Part shown: positions 46,758 to 55,584 of the stretch, in pieces
Layout of the letters: each line of letters begins with the position of its first letter
How positions within the stretch are numbered: position 1 is the first letter of the stretch
Position numbers and translations under genes: made by a program
The notes under the pieces: model-generated
Told to the model about the DNA's origin: nothing
Databases searched by the model: none
Seen by the model: the letters and a program-made list of their open reading frames with translations, nothing else
DNA from: Albidovulum sp. bin36
GTDB taxonomy: Bacteria > Pseudomonadota > Alphaproteobacteria > Rhodobacterales > Rhodobacteraceae
Assembly: GCA_002238565.1 (NCBI GenBank)
Contig: MPMP01000007.1
Coordinates: 1-64,000, forward strand
Direction of reading: 5' to 3'
DNA: 64,000 nucleotides

Positions 46758-47630
46758 ATGACCGTTCGATTGGAATCGATATTCGCCGTCATCGACGAAT
46801 TCGATGTCGCCGTGCTCGATCAATGGGGCGTGCTCCATCGAGGCGAGGGCGCTTTTCCCGATGCGGTGGAAACGGTTGCGCGATTGGCTCGGGAGGGTAA
46901 ACGCGTCGTCGTGCTCACGAATTCCGGCAAAAGGGCGTCGTTGAACCGGCGGCGAATAGAGTCCCTGGGGTTTCCGCGAGGCGCGATCGACCATGTCGTT
47001 TCGTCCGGCGAAGTCGCATGGCGCGACATCGCGTCCGAAAGCGGCGCTTCAGCCAATGGCAAGTCCAATGCGCTGTTTCCGATATCCGCCTCGCCGTCCG
47101 ACGCCCGGGAGTGGCTGGGCGGCGATTCGGCGATCGAGTTCGCGTTCAGGCCGGAGCAAGCGCTAAGGCTCCTGCTCATGGGACTCGCGGACGACGCCGG
47201 GGAGAATGAATTCGATTCGCTGTTTGAAACCGCCATTCGCTATCGGACCGGCATGATCTGCACCAATCCGGACAAGATATCGATGAGAGGCGGCACTCGG
47301 TGCATCGCCCCGGGCTTCCTGGCGCAGAAATTCGCCGACATGGGCGGGCACGTCGAATGGTACGGGAAGCCCTACGCCGCCGTTTTCGACGCCGTGCGGA
47401 GTCTTTACCCGGATATTCCTCGCGAAAGGTTCCTGATGGTCGGGGATTCCATCGAGCACGATATTGCGGGAGCGAATCGCGCCGAATTTGCTTCCATGCT
47501 CGTAATTTCGGGTGTGCACGAGCCTTCACTAGCCGCGAAATCTGAAAGAGAGATGCTGCGGGGAATTGACACTCTGGCCATGGATTTCGGCACGGGAGTT
47601 CCCGACTACTGCATTGACGCGCTAAAATAG
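46758..47630 (+). CDS. HAD-superfamily class IIA hydrolase (TIGR01459 type)
   Basis: 290 residues. Motif I is VLDQWGVLHRG, where the usual second Asp of DxD is Trp, as in the TIGR01459 group; motif II is LTNSGKR; motif III/IV is GKPYAAVFD followed by MVGDSIEHDIAGANRA. Related enzymes are NagD-like phosphatases. The missing general acid makes activity uncertain, although the family conserves this change. It starts 6 bp after the MBL gene and is followed by a class II aldolase. Confidence 0.85.
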   Translation: MTVRLESIFAVIDEFDVAVLDQWGVLHRGEGAFPDAVETVARLAREGKRVVVLTNSGKRASLNRRRIESLGFPRGAIDHVVSSGEVAWRDIASESGASANGKSNALFPISASPSDAREWLGGDSAIEFAFRPEQALRLLLMGLADDAGENEFDSLFETAIRYRTGMICTNPDKISMRGGTRCIAPGFLAQKFADMGGHVEWYGKPYAAVFDAVRSLYPDIPRERFLMVGDSIEHDIAGANRAEFASMLVISGVHEPSLAAKSEREMLRGIDTLAMDFGTGVPDYCIDALK

Positions 47631-47647
47631 CGAGAAACGGCCTTCCT

Positions 47648-48637
47648 TTGCCCTTGACGAGCCAATTTCTTGAACTTTGCCGCAAAATCGGCTGCGACCC
47701 TCTGCTTGTTCAAGGGCCGGGGGGAAACGCTTCCTGCAAGTCGGGCGGAATCCTGCACGTCAAGGCGTCGGGTACCGAGCTTGCCTGCGCGATGGAGCGA
47801 AATATCTTCGCCGCCGTCGACATATCCCGAGCGATAGCGGAAATCGACGGCGCCGGCGATGGATCCTGCCGTTCCGCAATGACGGATCCCGAGTCGCCCG
47901 CGAGACCGTCGATCGAAACGACTTTCCATGCTCTGCTGCCGCAAAAGTACGTATTCCACTATCATTCGGTCGCCGCGATATGCCACTCGATTTCGAGCCG
48001 GGGCAAGGACTTGATTCCGCGCAAGCTAAACGGAATCGGATGGGATGCGATTCCCTACCGCAAGCCCGGCATTGCGCTTTCGAAAGCTATTCGATCCAAG
48101 ATTCTGGATCGGGAGGTCGAAGCGCTGATTCTTGAAAACCACGGCATCATCGTCGCCCACGATTCCCTTGGGCGAGTCGCGGAATTGATCGATGACATCG
48201 AACGGCGGCTTCACCTCCCTCGCCTACCGCTTGCGCCTCCGCGGGCAATTCCTCCGGCAATCGATGGCTGGATCGCCCCGGCCGAGGTTTCCGGCCTCGC
48301 ATTCGACTCGCTCGCCAGGCGCCGAGCGTCGGCCGGAAGCTACTACCCGGATCACGTCGTGTTCCTTGGACCGGCGGTTAGGGAGTCGACGCTTGACGAA
48401 CTGGCGTCGCCGGCTGCGGATGAACGCGCCCGCCCGGTCGCGCTGGTTAAGGACTCAGGCTTCTACATCAGGGAGAATGCCACCGCCGCGCAGCAGGCGA
48501 TGCTGAAATGCCTGTTCGAAGTTCTTGCGAGAGTTCCGCCGGAATGGAAGCTGAATCCTATCGGCGGCGCAGCCGAGGCGGAGCTTTTGGATTGGGACGC
48601 GGAAAAGTACCGGCAGTCTCTCGCCGCTGATCGATGA
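47648..48637 (+). CDS. Class II aldolase/adducin domain protein, sugar-phosphate aldolase-like
   Basis: 329 residues. GPGGNASCKSGGILHVKASGTEL at the start, catalytic Glu region SIETTFHALLP, zinc pair FHYHSVAAIC and a third His in ILENHGIIVAHD. A C-terminal extension of about 130 residues beyond the aldolase domain is present. The start is TTG 47648, because no ATG lies before the conserved N-terminus. The stop overlaps the start of a D-ribulose-kinase-like gene (ATGA), so the two products should act in sequence on the same sugar. Confidence 0.83.
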   Translation: MPLTSQFLELCRKIGCDPLLVQGPGGNASCKSGGILHVKASGTELACAMERNIFAAVDISRAIAEIDGAGDGSCRSAMTDPESPARPSIETTFHALLPQKYVFHYHSVAAICHSISSRGKDLIPRKLNGIGWDAIPYRKPGIALSKAIRSKILDREVEALILENHGIIVAHDSLGRVAELIDDIERRLHLPRLPLAPPRAIPPAIDGWIAPAEVSGLAFDSLARRRASAGSYYPDHVVFLGPAVRESTLDELASPAADERARPVALVKDSGFYIRENATAAQQAMLKCLFEVLARVPPEWKLNPIGGAAEAELLDWDAEKYRQSLAADR

Positions 48638-49938
48638 GCTTGTTTCTAGGGATCGACATCGGCACGTCCGGCATCCGCTCCGCCGTTATCGACCGGACGG
48701 AATCGCTGATCGCCTCGGCGGAGGCGCCCTTGCCCGCGCCCGACGACGCATCGGGATTCCCAACTCAGGATCCAGCGATCTGGTGGGCCGCCTTGTCGGA
48801 ATGCCTGGAGTCCCTAGCGTCCGAATTGGCCTCGGTCGCATCCGGCCTCCCCGAAATCGACGCCATGGCGGTGGATGGAACGTCGGGCACCATTCTGCTT
48901 GCCGACGCCGATCTCAATCCCGTAACCCGAGCGCTTATGTACAACGCCGGGGGGTTTCGCCGCGAAGCCGAAGCCATCGAGCGATTCGCCGAAGCGGACT
49001 CTTTGGCGCGGGGGCCGGGCTCGACGCTTGCAAGGCTCCTGCGGCTGCAAAGGGCCGGGGAGGCTGAAGACGCCAGGCACGCGCTCCACCAGGCCGACTG
49101 GATCGCCGCCAACCTCGCCGGCGTCGCCGGCAAGTCCGACGAGAACAACGCGCTAAAGCTCGGCTACGACTTGATCGGAAATTGCTGGCCGGCTTGGTTC
49201 GAAGCGGCCGGCGTGAGGATGGATATTCTTCCCGAAATAAAGCCGGTCGGCGATTTGCTGGGAACCGTCTCGGAGCGCAGCGCCAACAGATTCGGATTCA
49301 GCGTCAACGCCCTGGTTGCGAGCGGAACAACCGACGGCAATGCGGCGTTTCTGGGTTCCGGCGCCTCGAACGCCGGCGAAGGCGTGACATCGCTTGGAAC
49401 GACCCTGACCATAAAACTTCTTTCCGAATGCCCGGTTGTCGATCCGGGCAGGGGGATCTATAGCCATCGCCTCTTCGGGATGTGGCTTGCGGGCGGCGCC
49501 TCCAATTCCGGCGGAGGCGCGCTTCTGAAATTCTTTTCGCCCGAGCAAATGTCGGAACTCGAAGCCCGGCTCGACCCGGACAGAAGCACCGGAGCGGATT
49601 TCTACCCGCTGCCGAGCGTAGGCGAAAGATTTCCGGTAGCCGACCCGGAATTCCGACCGCTCCACTCCCCTCGACCTGAAGACGATGCCGAATTCTTCCA
49701 GGGGCTGCTCGAAGGCATAGCGAAAATTGAACTCAGCGGCTATCGCGCATTGGAGCAATTGGGCGCCAACGCAGTAACTTCGATTCGCACATCGGGAGGC
49801 GGCGCCGCCAACCGTTCCTGGACTCGCATTCGCAGGCGAATAATCGGCTGCGACATCACCTCGTCGCCGGCATCGGCCGCCGAGGGCAGCGCCAGGATCG
49901 CTAAAAGGTGCTGGACAAATCATTTCAAGCGCAACTAA
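48634..49938 (+). CDS. FGGY-family carbohydrate kinase, D-ribulose kinase-like
   Basis: 434 residues. GIDIGTSGIRSAVID at the start, MAVDGTSGTILLAD, and ATP-site residues in SLGTTLTIKLLS and TSGGGAANRSWTRIRRRI near the end. The short length (about 430 rather than 500) and the LMYNAGGF, LARLLRL and HQADWIAANLAG segments resemble the D-ribulose kinases of cyanobacteria and plants (XK1) more than xylulokinase. It would phosphorylate a ketopentose for the aldolase encoded just upstream. The last 25 residues (SARIAKRCWTNHFKRN) are a little unusual but need no frameshift. Confidence 0.8.
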   Translation: MSLFLGIDIGTSGIRSAVIDRTESLIASAEAPLPAPDDASGFPTQDPAIWWAALSECLESLASELASVASGLPEIDAMAVDGTSGTILLADADLNPVTRALMYNAGGFRREAEAIERFAEADSLARGPGSTLARLLRLQRAGEAEDARHALHQADWIAANLAGVAGKSDENNALKLGYDLIGNCWPAWFEAAGVRMDILPEIKPVGDLLGTVSERSANRFGFSVNALVASGTTDGNAAFLGSGASNAGEGVTSLGTTLTIKLLSECPVVDPGRGIYSHRLFGMWLAGGASNSGGGALLKFFSPEQMSELEARLDPDRSTGADFYPLPSVGERFPVADPEFRPLHSPRPEDDAEFFQGLLEGIAKIELSGYRALEQLGANAVTSIRTSGGGAANRSWTRIRRRIIGCDITSSPASAAEGSARIAKRCWTNHFKRN

Positions 49939-50057
49939 AGCCTCTATGCCGCCAATCCAAACGCCCGTTGGCTTGACGGAGTCCAGTCCTTCGTCCGCGC
50001 AAATTGCATGGCGCAGACATACTCGGATTGGCTCTTTTCGAATTTCAGGAGGCCTGC

Positions 50058-50762
50058 ATGCCCGAATCAATTGACTTGTACTATTGGCCGACTCCGAACG
50101 GCTGGAAAATTTCCATCGCCCTGGAAGAGCTCGGCCTCCCCTATTCGGTTCATCCGATCAATATCGGAAAAGGCGACCAATTCGCACCCGAATTTCTCAA
50201 AATCTCTCCAAACAACCGCATACCCGCCATCGTCGACCCCGACGGTCCCGGCGGCGCGCCGGTTTCAATTTTCGAATCGGGGGCGATTCTGCAGTATCTG
50301 GGTCGAAAGACGGGAAAATTCTACGGAAACAGCGAGCGCGACCGCATTGAAATTGAACAGTGGCTCATGTGGCAGATGGGCGGAGTCGGCCCCATGGCCG
50401 GGCAAGCGCACCATTTTCTGGTCTACGCGCCGGAACTCGAGCCTCCGCAGGATCTGCCGTATGCGAAAGAGAGATACCGCAATGAAGTCGGCAGGCTTTA
50501 CAGAGTCCTCGACACCAGATTGGCCGACCGCGACTATGTTGCCGGAGAATATTCAATCGCCGACATGGCGATCTGGCCGTGGGCGATCAATTGGGAGAGG
50601 CAAATCCAAAACATCGACAGATTTCCGAATTTTTCGAATTGGCTGGAACGCGTAGGAGCCCGAAACGCTGTTCAGAAGGGGCGCGCCGTAGCGCAGGACC
50701 TGCGAAGCCAGATGCAGAGCGACCGAAACGCTCAGGATATTCTGTTCAAGCAAAGAGCCTAG
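50058..50762 (+). CDS. Glutathione S-transferase family protein
   Basis: 234 residues. N-terminal thioredoxin-like domain IDLYYWPTPNGWKISIALEELGLPYSV, with the cis-Pro region NRIPAIVDPDG and glutathione-binding FESGAILQYLG, then the all-helical C-terminal domain with the N-capping box YSIADMAIWPW. It resembles YfcG/YghU-type (nu class) enzymes that use disulfides. The start at 50058 is set by AGGAGG six bases upstream; the frame opens earlier at 50004. Confidence 0.9.
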   Translation: MPESIDLYYWPTPNGWKISIALEELGLPYSVHPINIGKGDQFAPEFLKISPNNRIPAIVDPDGPGGAPVSIFESGAILQYLGRKTGKFYGNSERDRIEIEQWLMWQMGGVGPMAGQAHHFLVYAPELEPPQDLPYAKERYRNEVGRLYRVLDTRLADRDYVAGEYSIADMAIWPWAINWERQIQNIDRFPNFSNWLERVGARNAVQKGRAVAQDLRSQMQSDRNAQDILFKQRA

Positions 50763-50851
50763 CCATTGAATCAGCCAGATCCTGCCGGGCGCGCCAAGTA
50801 ATCGCCCGGCTCAGCATTCTCGAACGGAACCGAAGCGGCGCTCGCGCCGGG

Positions 50852-51454
50852 CTAGGATGCCTCGCTTTCCGCGTCCGCAGGCCGGTAATGCCTTGTGTAA
50901 ATGTCCCTGTTGAGGAAAAAGAACAGGAAGAATAGAATAAAGATTCCGAATGTCTTGAAGTTGACCCAGGCATCGGTGGACATGGTTCGCCAGATGACTT
51001 CGTTCAAAGCCGCAAGCGCAACGAAGAACAGGATCATGCGCCACGTCAAGAGATTCCATCCCCTGGTCGTCAAGGGCAGCGCTTCCTCCATTACGAATTG
51101 CAGCCCTGATTTTCCCCGAATCATTCCTGCGACAAGTATGCCCGCCATAAGCAAATAAATTATCGTAGGCTTGATCTTGAAAAACCTCTCGTCGTTGAAC
51201 CAAAGCGACATGCCGCCGAATACAACTGCGATCACCGCGACCGAAATCTGCATTCGCGAGACTTTCCCGGACAGCCGCCAGTACCAGAACGTTGATATTA
51301 GAAGCGCCGGAATAAAAATCGCGGTCGCCACGATGAACCCGGAATATTCGTTTCCGGCGAATTCGAACACGCGATCCTTCAATGCCATGTAGGCCGCAAA
51401 AAAGAGTATTACCGGTACAAGATCGAAAATGGCCTTTTTGTTTTTGCTCATCAT
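50852..51454 (-). CDS. yciB: Inner membrane septation protein A (YciB/IspZ)
   Basis: 200 residues with five or six membrane helices. FDLVPVILFFAAYM, TFWYWRLSGKVSRMQ, FNDERFFKIKPTIIYLL, and LTWRMILFFVALAALNEVIWR are the conserved parts of the IspA/YciB family, which affects cell-envelope and septum formation. It ends in a short charged tail. It follows an EamA transporter and ftsY; the ftsY-yciB (ispZ) linkage is common in alphaproteobacteria. Confidence 0.92.
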   Translation of the reverse strand: MMSKNKKAIFDLVPVILFFAAYMALKDRVFEFAGNEYSGFIVATAIFIPALLISTFWYWRLSGKVSRMQISVAVIAVVFGGMSLWFNDERFFKIKPTIIYLLMAGILVAGMIRGKSGLQFVMEEALPLTTRGWNLLTWRMILFFVALAALNEVIWRTMSTDAWVNFKTFGIFILFFLFFFLNRDIYTRHYRPADAESEAS

Positions 51455-51472
51455 CCGCTTCCAAGTTAAATT

Positions 51473-52372
51473 TCAGATTTCGACCAGCACGGCGCCCGCG
51501 GCAATAAGTGCTATCAGCGCAAGCCGCCTGCTTCCTACCGTTTCCTTAAGAACGAGCCACCCTATCAAAGCGGCGAACAATGTGGAAGTCTCGCGCAGTA
51601 CTGCCGTTTCGCCGACGTGGCCAACTCTTGTCGCCATCATGACGGCGCCGAAGCTTGCAGTTGCAATTACGGCGCCGGCAATGCCTAGCCTGGCAAGCTC
51701 CGGGAAGCGCAAATCGAATGGCCGCCGCCGCCATCTCGAATACGCTAGCACCGGCATGAAAAAGCCGTCTAGAAAAAACAGCCACGCCAGAAAGGTAAAG
51801 GGATTCGCTGTCGCTCTAATGCCGTAGGCGTCCACGGTCGTGTATCCCGCGACGAAAACGCCCGAAATGCACGCGAGGAGAATTGAAAACGCAAGGCCGG
51901 AGCGATCATCGATTTCCTTGGCCAGATTATAGGCTGCGAGCCCAAGGAGCCCGAACAATAGCGCAGCAACGCCGCACCATTGCACAAGCGAGAAAGATTC
52001 TCCGAAAACGATACCGGCGGCAACAACGGTAATCAGCATTCCCGAACCGCGTATTACGGGATAAACTACGGTTAAGCCAGTTCGGCTGAACGCCAGGGCC
52101 TGGAAAACCTTGTAAGCCGAATGGACGGCAATTGCGCCTGCGAAGATCGGCCACATGTAGGGCTCGGGCCAGGGGACCACGAACAAGGCCAGCGGCGCCG
52201 TGAATATGCAATAAAAAAAGTCCATCGAGGCGCGCGACGTGAACGGGTCGTAGCGGCGACCCTTCTGCATCGCGGACACAAGCGCATGAAGAACCGCAGC
52301 CGAAAGCGCAAGAACAATAGCAAGGTTATGGCCGGCTTGCGTCCCTTCGATAGAGACAATCCACTCGCTCAA
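51473..52372 (-). CDS. EamA-family (DMT) transporter
   Basis: 299 residues, ten predicted membrane helices in two EamA repeats. Typical motifs are the first helix NLAIVLALSAAVLHALVSA, AFSRTGLTVVYPVIRGSGMLIT at the end of the first repeat and VGHVGETAVLRETSTLFAALIGWLVLKE at the end of the second. It should be an inner-membrane exporter or uptake protein for a small metabolite; the substrate is unknown. The start overlaps the ftsY stop by 4 bp and yciB follows after 18 bp. Confidence 0.9.
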   Translation of the reverse strand: MSEWIVSIEGTQAGHNLAIVLALSAAVLHALVSAMQKGRRYDPFTSRASMDFFYCIFTAPLALFVVPWPEPYMWPIFAGAIAVHSAYKVFQALAFSRTGLTVVYPVIRGSGMLITVVAAGIVFGESFSLVQWCGVAALLFGLLGLAAYNLAKEIDDRSGLAFSILLACISGVFVAGYTTVDAYGIRATANPFTFLAWLFFLDGFFMPVLAYSRWRRRPFDLRFPELARLGIAGAVIATASFGAVMMATRVGHVGETAVLRETSTLFAALIGWLVLKETVGSRRLALIALIAAGAVLVEI

Positions 52373-53412
52373 TCATTAAGTCCTGTAAGAGCCTTCGCGA
52401 ATTCTCCCGGATCGAACGCAAAGAGATCCTCGATTCTTTCTCCTACGCCAATGGCGTGTACCGGCAACCCGAACTTGTCCGCAATCGAGACAAGCACTCC
52501 TCCCTTCGCGGTACCGTCGAGCTTGGTCATAATCAATCCGGAAACGTCGGCCATCTTCCGGAAGGTTTCCACTTGCGAAACCGCATTCTGCCCGGTCGTG
52601 GCATCAAGAACGAGAATCGTATTATGTGGCGCGGTTTCGTCTTTTTTCCGGATGACGCGCACGATTTTTTCGAGTTCCGCCATGAGATCGGCTCTGTTCT
52701 GCAGCCGTCCGGCTGTATCGATCAGTAGAAGGTCGGCCCCTGATGCGGTCGCGGTTTCGATTGAACTGTATGCGAGCGATGCCGGGTCGGCGCCCTGTTT
52801 GGCGGTCAGAACCGGCACGCCCGCGCGATCTCCCCAGATTTTGAGCTGCTCGACCGCCGCCGCCCTGAATGTATCGCAGGCCGCTATAACGACCGATTTG
52901 CCCGCTTCTCGAAACTGGCTGGCCAACTTTCCGATCGTGGTGGTCTTGCCGGAGCCATTAACGCCTACGATTAAAACGATCTGCGGCTTCTTGGAATACA
53001 GGGGCATCGGCCTGGAGACCGCTTCGAGCACTCGTTCGATTTCCTCCGCCAGAAGCGTCTTTAGCTCTTCAAGAGAAATACGCTTTCCCATGCGTCCTTC
53101 CGCTACTCCGGACGTTAGGCGCAATGCGGCTTCAATCCCCATGTCGGAAGCGATCAGCAAGTCCTCCAGATTTTCAAGCATTTCGTCGTCAAGCCGCCGC
53201 CTTTGCTCGGAGGCGGATTTTTCGCCGCCGAGAATCCGGGCGACGAGGCCCTCCCGCCCGCCATTCCGGTCGTCCTCCTGGCCGATATCCGCTTCGGCGG
53301 ATTCGCTTTCCGATTGAGAGGCTTGTTCGCCTGCGAACAAGGATGCCAATCCTTCGCCGATTTTCGACGATGACCGCCCTAGCCTTTCCTTAAGCTTGCT
53401 GAATACCGACAT
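52369..53412 (-). CDS. ftsY: Signal recognition particle receptor FtsY
   Basis: 347 residues. An acidic N-terminal A domain (SESESAEADIGQEDD) links to the NG GTPase: GVNGSGKTTT (P-loop), DTFRAAAVEQL, LIDTAGRLQN, LDATTGQNA and TKLDGTAKGG (NKxD-type G4), then GVGERIEDLFAFDP at the end. It docks the SRP-ribosome complex at the membrane for co-translational insertion. It is the first gene of the ftsY-EamA-yciB operon. Confidence 0.96.
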   Translation of the reverse strand: MSVFSKLKERLGRSSSKIGEGLASLFAGEQASQSESESAEADIGQEDDRNGGREGLVARILGGEKSASEQRRRLDDEMLENLEDLLIASDMGIEAALRLTSGVAEGRMGKRISLEELKTLLAEEIERVLEAVSRPMPLYSKKPQIVLIVGVNGSGKTTTIGKLASQFREAGKSVVIAACDTFRAAAVEQLKIWGDRAGVPVLTAKQGADPASLAYSSIETATASGADLLLIDTAGRLQNRADLMAELEKIVRVIRKKDETAPHNTILVLDATTGQNAVSQVETFRKMADVSGLIMTKLDGTAKGGVLVSIADKFGLPVHAIGVGERIEDLFAFDPGEFAKALTGLND

Positions 53413-53723
53413 TCGCCGCCCGATCTGAATACTCTTCGCACTCCCTTAGAGTGTTTAATCCCGATCAACAACGAACAGGTTCAACGAATCATCCGGGACG
53501 CTCCTTCGACCGGCGCCGTCATTGAATTGCGAATTCAATTGCTCCGGCGGAGGCTTTCGGAATTATGGCATTATAAATCTACGGCATTCGAAATCGGGTG
53601 TCGGAGCCGCTATTCCATTCTACGGCGAAAGACCGCACGGCGGCGCGCCGAACTTCAGCGCTTCGGGCTCGCGGAACCTCGCCAGGCGTATGCCCGGAAT
53701 TCCATTTGCGGCTCCTATTCGAG
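53413..53723. other. Region upstream of ftsY
   Basis: About 310 bp; probable ftsY promoter. No gene or clear regulatory site was recognised. Confidence 0.4.
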
Positions 53724-54608
53724 TCAGCTCAGATGCATTCCGAAGAAATCCAATGTTCTTGTCCATGCAAGCTTTGCCGCATCCTCGTCGTACCTCGGAG
53801 TCGTATCGTTATGAAATCCGTGGTTCGCTCCCTCATAGAAATGGACCGTATAGTCCTTGCCATGCTCTATGAGAGCTTTTTCGTAATCCGGCCAGCCGGC
53901 GTTGATTCTCTGATCCAGTTCGCCGTAGTGCAGCAATAGAGGAGCTTGGATGGACGGCACGTCTTCGACGGCGGCTTGCCGCCCATAGAACGGCACCGAC
54001 GCGGCCATGTTCGGGTATGCGACGGCTAGTGCATTGCAAACGCCTCCGCCGTAGCAAAATCCCACGGCGCCTACCTTGCCGGTAGAATCCGGATGATTGA
54101 CCAGATATTCAAACCCCGCGAAAAAATCTTCCATGAGCTTTACGCGGTCGAGCTGCCTCTGCATTGTACGGCCGTCATCGTCGTTGCCGGGATATCCCCC
54201 TAGCGGCGACAGCCCGTCGGGTCCAAGGGCCAGGAATCCCGCTTTCGCAGTTCGCCTGACGACATCTTCAATGTAGGGGTTCAAGCCGCGGTTCTCGTGG
54301 ACGACGAGAACCGCCGGGAGCTTGCCATTCGCTTCCGAGGGACGCGCCATCAAGCCCGAAATCGGGCCATGGCCGTTCGGACTGTCGTATTGAATTACTT
54401 CGGTGGAAATCTCGGGATCGTCCGGTGCAACCTGGCTGGCCAGCGCATAGTCTGGCTGCAGGCTTGCCAAAATCGCCGCTGCGCTTCCGGCAGCGGTAAA
54501 CTGCGAGGCTTTAAGAATAAATTCGCGTTTGCTCAATTTCCCATGCACATAGCCGTCGTACAGTTCCAGGATTCTCGGATCGAAGTCCTCGGCTCTCTTG
54601 CGCTGCAT
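53724..54608 (-). CDS. Dienelactone hydrolase family protein, exported (Tat-like)
   Basis: 294 residues. After about 30 charged residues ([19 protein letters not shown]) comes [19 protein letters not shown], the Tat-associated layout known for this subgroup, though without a canonical twin-Arg. The alpha/beta hydrolase core has [15 protein letters not shown], the nucleophile elbow GFCYGGG with Cys, Asp in GELDQRIN and His in GANHGFHND: the Cys-Asp-His triad of dienelactone hydrolases. It could hydrolyse lactones or esters in the periplasm. It is not PcaD, whose nucleophile is Ser. Confidence 0.87.
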   Translation of the reverse strand: MQRKRAEDFDPRILELYDGYVHGKLSKREFILKASQFTAAGSAAAILASLQPDYALASQVAPDDPEISTEVIQYDSPNGHGPISGLMARPSEANGKLPAVLVVHENRGLNPYIEDVVRRTAKAGFLALGPDGLSPLGGYPGNDDDGRTMQRQLDRVKLMEDFFAGFEYLVNHPDSTGKVGAVGFCYGGGVCNALAVAYPNMAASVPFYGRQAAVEDVPSIQAPLLLHYGELDQRINAGWPDYEKALIEHGKDYTVHFYEGANHGFHNDTTPRYDEDAAKLAWTRTLDFFGMHLS

Positions 54609-55027
54609 TTTTCAATTCTCCATCTTAAGTTCAAAGGCGAGTTTACCATGGAATTGAAAAAACTAAACTGTATTTCCATCTGCGCGGGCGCGGATCAAAA
54701 TTCATACGAGTAGCTCGGCAACGCTTCGACGCCCCAAGCTGAAGGACCAAATCCCGGACTTTTTCCAGTACGAGCAGCGGATTTTGCAGCGAGTACGCGA
54801 ACAGTACGCACATAGTCGGGCGCGCGGCGGTCGTCGCCTCGCTGTCCCGTTGGCCGATTTGTCCCTAAATTGCCGAATTCGAGCCCATTAGGTCATATGG
54901 CCGGAGGTTTCTTGCCGTCGAGCAAGATACAGAATTCACGCGCTTGAATGGCGTGCCGAGCACTCGCTTGAGCGTCTCCGGGACGGTGATCGGGAACATC
55001 GACATCATCCCGCTCCGGAGGTAGACC
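54609..55027. other. Gene-poor stretch beside a transposase remnant
   Basis: About 420 bp. The part from about 54900 on may be the far end of the decayed element described next. No gene was recognised. Confidence 0.35.
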
Positions 55028-55460
55028 TTACGCTTCAGGCTCCGGAGCGTTTGTCGGAACAGCCCGCAGCAATGCTCCAGATCCTGGTCGATTTAGGATC
55101 ATAAGCGTCGCGAGCCTTGCGAATACGCCGGAAAAGAGCTGCTAGCCAAGGCCGAAACTGTGCGCGAATTCGTCGCCGCGCTTTCTCATGGAATTGAAGG
55201 TTTCGTATTCGGTCCGCCACCGGCATCTCGCGGCCCGCATAATGCGCATAACCGTGCCGGGCTCCGGCGTCAGGTCGATCGCCAGGGAGAATGTCACTGC
55301 GTCGCCGATCGGCCGGGTCGAACTGCAGCGGCGAGGGTTATTTCAGCGCGAAGACCGCGAGCCCCGACATAAGCAAGTCCGACAAGTTGAAGCGTCTGTT
55401 CTCGGCCGGATCCTGGATCTTGTCGAATCGTTCTCGCACGGCGGCAACGAGACCGCGCAT
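55028..55460 (-). pseudogene. Decayed DDE transposase (ISNCY-like), internally deleted
   Basis: The first fragment (55460 down to about 55341) reads MRGLVAAVRERFDKIQDP then RRFNLSDLLMSGLAVFALK and a stop, a standard N-terminus of this transposase type. The second fragment (to the stop at 55028) reads GTVMRIMRAARCRWRTEYET then FNSMRKRGDEFAHSFGLG, a stop, and LFSGVFARLATLMILN, the matching C-terminus with its RWxxExxFN motif. About 250 central residues, including most of the DDE core, are gone. Terminal repeats were not identified. Confidence 0.75.
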
Positions 55461-55584
55461 CTTGCACGAAAATCGCCTGTGCACTTAGCCGACTGGGAAT
55501 AGTTTTCGCCGTTCCAACGAATTCGGAAGCAATTCACCGCGTCGCAATCCTTAGAACGAGTTCGCCATGCCGCTGCGAGCGCAT

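Noticed and set aside
53724-54608. Dienelactone hydrolase as the missing PcaD
   Set aside because: It has a Cys nucleophile (GFCYGGG) and an export-type N-terminus; PcaD is a cytoplasmic Ser alpha/beta hydrolase.
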